A DNA stretch of 5,354 nucleotides, from positions 1 to 5,354 of the forward strand of contig JAIPEV010000134.1 in assembly GCA_021736965.1 (NCBI GenBank), written 5' to 3'. The notes beneath the pieces were generated by a model, which was given only the letters and a program-made list of their open reading frames with translations, was not told the origin of the DNA and ran no database searches. A program made the translations under genes and the position numbers. Numbering within the stretch: position 1 is the first letter of the stretch; every line of letters starts with the position of its first letter. Shown in pieces: positions 4,871 through 5,354 of this stretch. Source of the DNA: Halanaerobiales bacterium. GTDB taxonomy: Bacteria > Bacillota > Halanaerobiia > Halanaerobiales > M55B127.

Positions 4871-5035
4871 GAATGACTGAAAGATATAGCTGTTTCTAAA
4901 CCTAGTAACAAAAGAAGGTTATCACAAATAGGTTTTAGTACTGATTCAAATTATACGATTAAAGAAGAGATTCCGGTATATTCCTTGAAAACTTCTAAAA
5001 GAGAAGCAGCATATTTTGCTAGAAATATTAAATAG
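4871..5035 (+). pseudogene. C-terminal remnant of the Y1 transposase
   Basis: The frame GAA, TGA, CTG, AAA (from 4871) runs to TAG at 5033-5035 and encodes a 52-residue tail beginning LKDIAVSKPSNKRRL. It is clearly homologous to the left copy (both end REAAYF, Ala or Thr, RNIK). The tryptophan of the left copy's REW is a TGA stop here, and nothing upstream resembles the N-terminus. This fragment is more damaged than the left one, and the two differ at many codons, so duplication was not recent. Confidence 0.75.
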
Positions 5036-5091
5036 CTAATTTATGTTAAAAATTAACAGTTTAAGAGAAAAATAATAAAATATAATTATCT

Positions 5092-5110
5092 ATCTAATTT
5101 ATTATTAGAT
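5092..5110 (+). repeat. Subterminal hairpin at the right end of the element
   Basis: ATCTAAT (5092-5098) and ATTAGAT (5104-5110) form a perfect 7-bp stem with a TTATT loop, 7 bases inside the terminal repeat. A smaller GTTAA/TTAAC hairpin lies at 5045-5057. It is the counterpart of the hairpin at 4717-4736. Confidence 0.5.
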
Positions 5111-5112
5111 TA

Positions 5113-5289
5113 TTAGTTAACAACGACCCCAATAAATGCTCTAAAAGTGTTTTTATCTGAAGCTGAATGCTGGAATACGGGAAAGCAGCAGTGAAAATAT
5201 GTCCACTTATCATTTTTTTCCTGGATAACCGATAAATTATTTGATATACGACTTGCACCTTCTGGTAATAGGGGTAATAGTTCCTGCAT
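5113..5289 (-). pseudogene. N-terminal fragment of a transposase-type protein, cut by the element
   Basis: A frame from the ATG at 5287-5289, with an in-frame TAA just upstream and AAAGG as a weak ribosome binding site, encodes MQELLPLLPEGASRI, then NDKWTYF and FPVFQHSASD up to FRAFI. The next codons GGG GTC GTT GTT are the element's inverted repeat, and a stop follows at 5113-5115. The pattern LLPxLPEGA, a WTYF strand and PVxxH with an acidic residue recalls the N-terminus of helix-turn-helix transposase-like proteins, but I recognise it only by resemblance. The natural protein should be far longer, so this is a gene interrupted by the element. Its continuation may lie degraded at 4473-4668. 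Confidence 0.5.
5118..5130 (+). repeat. Right terminal inverted repeat of the right element copy
   Basis: TAACAACGACCCC mirrors 4669-4681. The sequence directly beyond it (5131 on) is coding on the minus strand, which marks the insertion junction. Confidence 0.8.
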
Positions 5290-5354
5290 AAGAAAGACCT
5301 TTGTTTTTTAATATTTTTTGGTCGAAATACATAAATAAAGTGTCTTTCTTATTT

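Larger units (their letters stand above)
4669..5130 (+). mobile_element. Right copy of the Y1-derived element, both ends present
   Basis: This 462-bp element is bounded by perfect 13-bp inverted repeats GGGGTCGTTGTTA (4669-4681) and TAACAACGACCCC (5118-5130). It shares the first 120 bases and the last coding part with the left copy, but in the opposite orientation. Inside, it lost the transposase N-terminus and carries another inverted repeat, AAGAACC near 4785 and GGTTCTT near 4832. Perfect hairpins lie near both ends (4718-4735 and 5092-5110), as in single-strand transposing Y1 elements. No clear target duplication flanks it, which also fits Y1 chemistry. It is a non-autonomous, MITE-like remnant; mobility would need a transposase supplied from elsewhere. 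Confidence 0.7.

Noticed and set aside
5245..5337. Minus-strand frame MYFDQKIL with GLSYAG, resembling SLSYAG of the deaminase-like protein
   Set aside because: It has only 31 codons; the shared 18-base stretch with the region near 3716-3733 is probably chance, and the other frame (5113-5289) has better protein character.

Overview
The window is AT-rich, accessory DNA from a bacterium that I cannot name with certainty. The best reading is a stretch of an integron gene-cassette array. Two short palindromic sites with the architecture of attC recombination sites follow gene ends, and one cassette can be delimited at both ends by complementary core heptamers (minus strand, positions 2682 to 560). 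An AT-rich spirochaete such as Treponema, a genus known to carry a chromosomal integron, would fit this and the transposase type present. This host assignment is inference, at roughly 0.35 to 0.4 confidence.

Layout from left to right. Positions 1-547 hold one copy of a small mobile element on the minus strand, cut by the window edge, carrying a broken Y1 (HUH) transposase pseudogene. Positions 554-676 are a GC-rich palindromic attC-like site. Positions 659-2649 hold three overlapping or tightly packed minus-strand genes: a pentapeptide-repeat two-helix channel-like membrane protein, a minimal nucleotidyltransferase and a small helical protein. Positions 2677-2728 are a second, short attC-like site that also resembles a bidirectional terminator. 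Positions 2719-4035 form a second minus-strand unit: a dCTP deaminase/dUTPase-fold protein that appears to lack the catalytic residues, a protein with two predicted transmembrane helices, and a short downstream frame that may be the displaced end of the membrane protein.

Positions 4036-4668 contain no convincing gene. They hold a near-consensus minus-strand promoter and a hairpin/T-tract leader for the deaminase-like gene, a plus-strand promoter followed by a strongly structured possible small RNA, and a minus-strand terminator. Positions 4669-5130 are a second, complete but decayed copy of the element, in inverted orientation to the first, with 13-bp terminal inverted repeats GGGGTCGTTGTTA. 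It interrupts what looks like the N-terminus of another transposase-type gene (5113-5289, minus).

How the parts may work together: both gene units pair a soluble nucleotide-related protein (deaminase fold; nucleotidyltransferase) with a predicted two-helix membrane protein. That layout recalls sensor plus membrane-effector modules of phage defence, and integron cassettes are known carriers of such systems. No function is shown by the sequence. The two inverted element copies enclose the whole cassette segment like the arms of a composite transposon.
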